64,000 nt of DNA, from the NCBI GenBank assembly GCA_022036555.1, contig CM039119.1:7192001-7256000 (forward strand), written 5' to 3'. Of the stretch, positions 61,085 to 64,000 are shown one piece after another. The stretch is from Microstegium vimineum. Lineage: Eukaryota > Streptophyta > Magnoliopsida > Poales > Poaceae. Position numbers and translations under genes: made by a program. The notes beneath the pieces were generated by a model. The model was not told the origin of the DNA and did not search any database. It was given only the letters and a program-made list of their open reading frames with translations. Every line of letters starts with the position of its first letter. Positions within the stretch are counted from its first letter, which is position 1.

Positions 61085-62329
61085 CACGTTGTGGTGCTAT
61101 ATTGTGTATTGTATACCACGATTCATGCCACTTTGGTGTGTCTCATGACAGCCTTGACCTCATTCTTTAATCACTGTAATGTGATGTTTTCAGGAAGAAA
61201 GTAACAGAGAAAAAAAAAAGAGAACCAAGTTCTATGAAAGCAGGCATTGATAAAGCTTTTTAACTCGATGCCTGTGGCCTCTGTAGAAGTAATGTGCTAA
61301 TCACTGAACTGTACCTTGACAATGTGATATTCGTGCATAATGTAATTTTCAGTTCTGTTCTCTGTATCCAGTTTTTACTGAAATTAACCTTGAGAGTAAA
61401 TCGTGCTCCATCTAAGATATTCATAATGAAATTTTCAGCAACGTTTTCCTTTGTTTCGTTTACAAATCATAGATATTCATAATGAAACCTTTTCATTTGA
61501 GTTTGAATCTGTAACTTGTGTCTACCTTTTCGATGCCTTACAGACGAATACAGCTCCCATGAAAACAGTCAAGTACACTTTCACTGTGTACAGTATATCC
61601 CATTTTGCAACCTCAACCTCAAACCTAGAGCGCGCCTCCGGTTTGGGCCGGGCCGTAGTTATCAGACTTCTCAGGAGGAGGCCATGCTTTCGTCTTGCAT
61701 GCCTTTTCTCGTTGATTTAGGTATCCAACACAAAATGTTCATGATCTTCTCACCCAAAAGGTGAGCGAGGGTGCCCTGTGCCCGTCTTAGCGAGGATTCT
61801 GGTCACGGAAAGCCAGGTCATGCGATGACGGAGTTACGAGTGAAGAGAGATATCTATGTGAAGACAGCTGACCAAGGACCGACGACAAAGTGACGGGTGA
61901 CGTCTATGTGAAGATATTCGGATTCACGTAAAACCCAAACGTGAGATCGACGTCTGTCGCCACGGGTCCAGGACTCCGTGTATGCATTGCGTGTTGTTGA
62001 AAGGGCTCTGCAACCCAATCACCGCCACGGTGATTGGGCTGTGTGCATTGTGTCTGCCAACCCAATCAACGCCACAGAGCGAGCATGCTACCTGAATCTC
62101 ATATTGGAACACAGGAGCAAGTGGTCGTGGAGAGTACTACTAGCTACACATCACAGGTAATCCTTTTCTATACTCCTTGTTGATCGGCTAAATATATTAT
62201 AATTTTTCTCTCGTCGCGACACACAAGCACATTTTGCTAGTATTATATATATAACATACCATCTGAATTTTTTTTGGCAGTCAAACCAATTTTCTCTTGT
62301 GACGAAGAAGAAACAAACCTCCAGATTAA
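61085..62329. other. 3' UTR of the ETO1-like gene and intergenic region
   Basis: The 3' UTR probably ends within the first 300 bp. The rest shows no exon-like sequence or supported repeat. Confidence 0.45.
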
Positions 62330-62676
62330 GGGTCTGTTTGGTTGCTCTTGGAGAGGGACTAAAGACTTATTTTGAGTCCTTTTTAGTCTCTTTGAACCAA
62401 ACACTAGGGACTTAATTAGGAACTTTTTTGGGCTGGGTAGTAGTCTCAAGGGGTGAGACTTATGGAGACTTTTGGACCACAATTGACATCCCCTTGCCCT
62501 TCATTATTGTCTCTCTTCCTCCACTCATCGTACCAGACAGGGTACAATGGTCTTGTTAGGGTATATTAAATGATATTAAGTCTATACAAGTTCATGGGAC
62601 CAAACATCAATATAGACTTTTATTAAGTTCATCTTTTAGTCTCTAGTCCTTGGGAGACTAAAAACCAAACAGGCCC
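62330..62676. mobile_element. Tourist-like MITE, 347 bp, upstream of the PPR gene
   Basis: Ends GGGTCTGTTTGGTT and (complement) GGGCCTGTTTGGTT form inverted repeats flanked by TAA at 62327-62329 and 62677-62679. The interior holds repeated TTTTTAGTCTC and GAGACT segments that pair across the element. Confidence 0.88.
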
Positions 62677-62679
62677 TAA

Positions 62680-63057
62680 TACTTGGCCAAAGCCCAAAAA
62701 AACAGCATTCACGTGCATCAGACACAGTCCTCTCTCGGGCAGTTCTCAGTTGCTTCACGCGAAGGGCGTTCCCCACACCAGACCAGTACAGAACAGGCCG
62801 GAGCGCGGAGCGCGGACCATCCAGAGCCCACGCGCAGTGTTCCCCCACTCCACTGCCGCCGCCGCCCGCCGCGCTGTGGGAGTGCCTGCGAACCATTCCA
62901 CGCCGCCGCCGCCCACCAGAGCCTACGCGCAGTGTTCCCCCACTCTCACACACCGCCGCCGCGCTGTGCAGAGTGCGGACCATCCCAGCGGGAGCGACCT
63001 TCATTTCCCACCGAATCGGAGGCACGGGGCGTGGATCGCACACGGCCGGCGACGAGC
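62680..63057. other. Promoter and 5' leader of the PPR gene
   Basis: GC-rich leader with a repeated segment (CAGTGTTCCCCCACTC at about 62836 and 62932). The open frame extends through it, but the first PPR-like start is ATG 63058. The MITE ends only about 380 bp upstream of that start. Confidence 0.5.
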
Positions 63058-64000
63058 ATGTCAAGCCGGACGCGCCCCGCTTGGTTGAAGAAGCTGAAGC
63101 GGATCATTGGACGGCGCATCCGCTCGGGAAGTCTCGACGCCGAGGCTGCGCGCCAACTCTGCGACGAGGTGCTGCCATCCATCCAGAGGCGTTCCCCACC
63201 GCCGGCCGTTTCAGCAGCCACGGTCCGGTGGAGTGCCGACCACCGCCCTACCAGGGAGCTCGAGCTCTTCATCGGAAAGTGTTACCGCTCGGGGGACCTC
63301 CACCCCGAGGACGTACTCGATCTGTTCGACGAATTGCTTCCTCAAGCGAGGCCCGGCTCTGTTTACGCCCTCACCCAGCTCCTCACTGCCGTCGCTCGTA
63401 CCCCGGTCTCCTCCACCACCGTGCACGACGGCCCTGCGCTCGCCGTGTTCATGTTCAACCGCATGGCCCAAGCTGGCGCCAAGAAGGTGGCTCCAGACAT
63501 AGCTACCTACGGCGTCCTCATCAGCTGCTGTTGCCAAGCGGGCTGCCTGAGCCTCGCCTTTGCCGCGTTGGGCCAAATCATTAAGACGGGACTGAGGACA
63601 AATGGCATCACCTTCACCCCCTTCCTCAGGACCCTCTGTGCTGAGAAGAGGACGAGCGATGCAGTGAATATTGTGCTCCGACGGATGCCTGAGCTCGGCT
63701 GCACCCCCATGTCTTCTCCTACACTACACTTCTCAAAGGGCTTTGTGCGGAGAAGAAATGTGAAGAGGCTGTCGAGCTTATCCACATGATGGCTGAAGAT
63801 GGAGACAACTGCCCACCTAATGTGGTGTCTTATACAACCGTAATCCATGGCTTATTTAAAGAGGGCGAGGTAGGGAAAGCTTACACCCTGTTTCGTGAAA
63901 TGCTCGATCATGGGATCCTGCCAGATGTTGTGACCTGCAGTTCAATCATTGATGGCCTATGTAAGGTTCGAGCAATGGACAAGGCCGAGGATGTCCTTCG
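63058..64000 (+). CDS. Rf-like P-class PPR protein, 5' part, runs off the window
   Basis: P-class pentatricopeptide repeat proteins bind organellar RNA; the Rf-like clade includes restorers of cytoplasmic male sterility. ATG 63058 (MSSRTRPAWLKKLKRIIGRR) is chosen because the arginine-rich N-terminus fits an organelle-targeting peptide, followed by the RSGSLDAEAARQLCDE linker seen in grass Rf-like proteins. PPR units follow, beginning VAPDIATYGVLISCCCQAG, RTNGITFTPFLRTLCAEK, then NVVSYTTVIHGLFKEGEVGKA and DVVTCSSIIDGLCKVRAM. A single-base loss near 63709 (frame change after GCTP) breaks the frame, after which the PPR pattern resumes in another frame to the window end. Either a pseudogene or a sequence error. 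Confidence 0.85.

Noticed and set aside
1..64000. tRNA, rRNA, CRISPR or prokaryotic operon features
   Set aside because: None found by eye; repeats present are transposon or tandem repeats, and genes are spliced.

Overview
The window is nuclear DNA of a flowering plant, almost certainly a grass and most likely a panicoid one. The evidence is intron-rich genes with GT-AG borders, GC-rich first exons, many Tourist- and Stowaway-type MITEs, and two large LTR retrotransposons of lineages abundant in grasses (Ty3/Tat and Ty1/Sirevirus). No bacterial, organellar or CRISPR feature was seen.

Layout. (1) 1-3431: an F-box/DUF295-type gene on the minus strand. (2) 3940-24880: a transposon nest. Two MITEs lie end to end, followed by a GC-rich element remnant. 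That remnant is split first by a complete 13.1-kb Tat-lineage Ty3 retrotransposon (5143-18266; two LTRs, 5-bp target duplication GTGCC) and then by an internally deleted Ty1/Sirevirus element (18382-24482, minus strand). (3) 25621-41114: two convergent host genes, a 20-exon MMS19 gene (plus) and a four-exon LIFEGUARD/Bax-inhibitor-1-like gene (minus), with a decayed fragment of a LIFEGUARD paralogue between their 3' ends. (4) 41.1-55.5 kb: gene-poor and transposon-rich, with a 101-bp tandem duplication, a GC-rich tandem array of roughly 160-180-bp units, an orphan exon, a truncated PIF/Harbinger element that keeps its Myb/SANT gene, a CACTA end and several MITEs. (5) 56314-61084: an ETO1-like (BTB-TPR) gene with a hAT-type element in its last intron. 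(6) 63058 to the window end: the 5' part of an Rf-like PPR gene.

The host genes do not form a pathway. MMS19 serves cytosolic iron-sulphur protein assembly, LIFEGUARD is a membrane cell-death suppressor, ETO1-like is a CUL3 adaptor for ACC synthase turnover, and the PPR protein probably acts on organelle RNA.

The most unusual signal is in the Tat element. The hexamer GCCGAT/ATCGGC recurs far above expectation in its LTR, gag, pol and antisense gene, in all reading frames. The same element carries an antisense multi-exon gene with a plant mobile domain (PMD), the domain of the Arabidopsis transposon-silencing proteins MAIN and MAIL1. Separately, several otherwise intact genes carry single-base losses, mostly in homopolymers, which suggests assembly indel errors rather than true pseudogenes.
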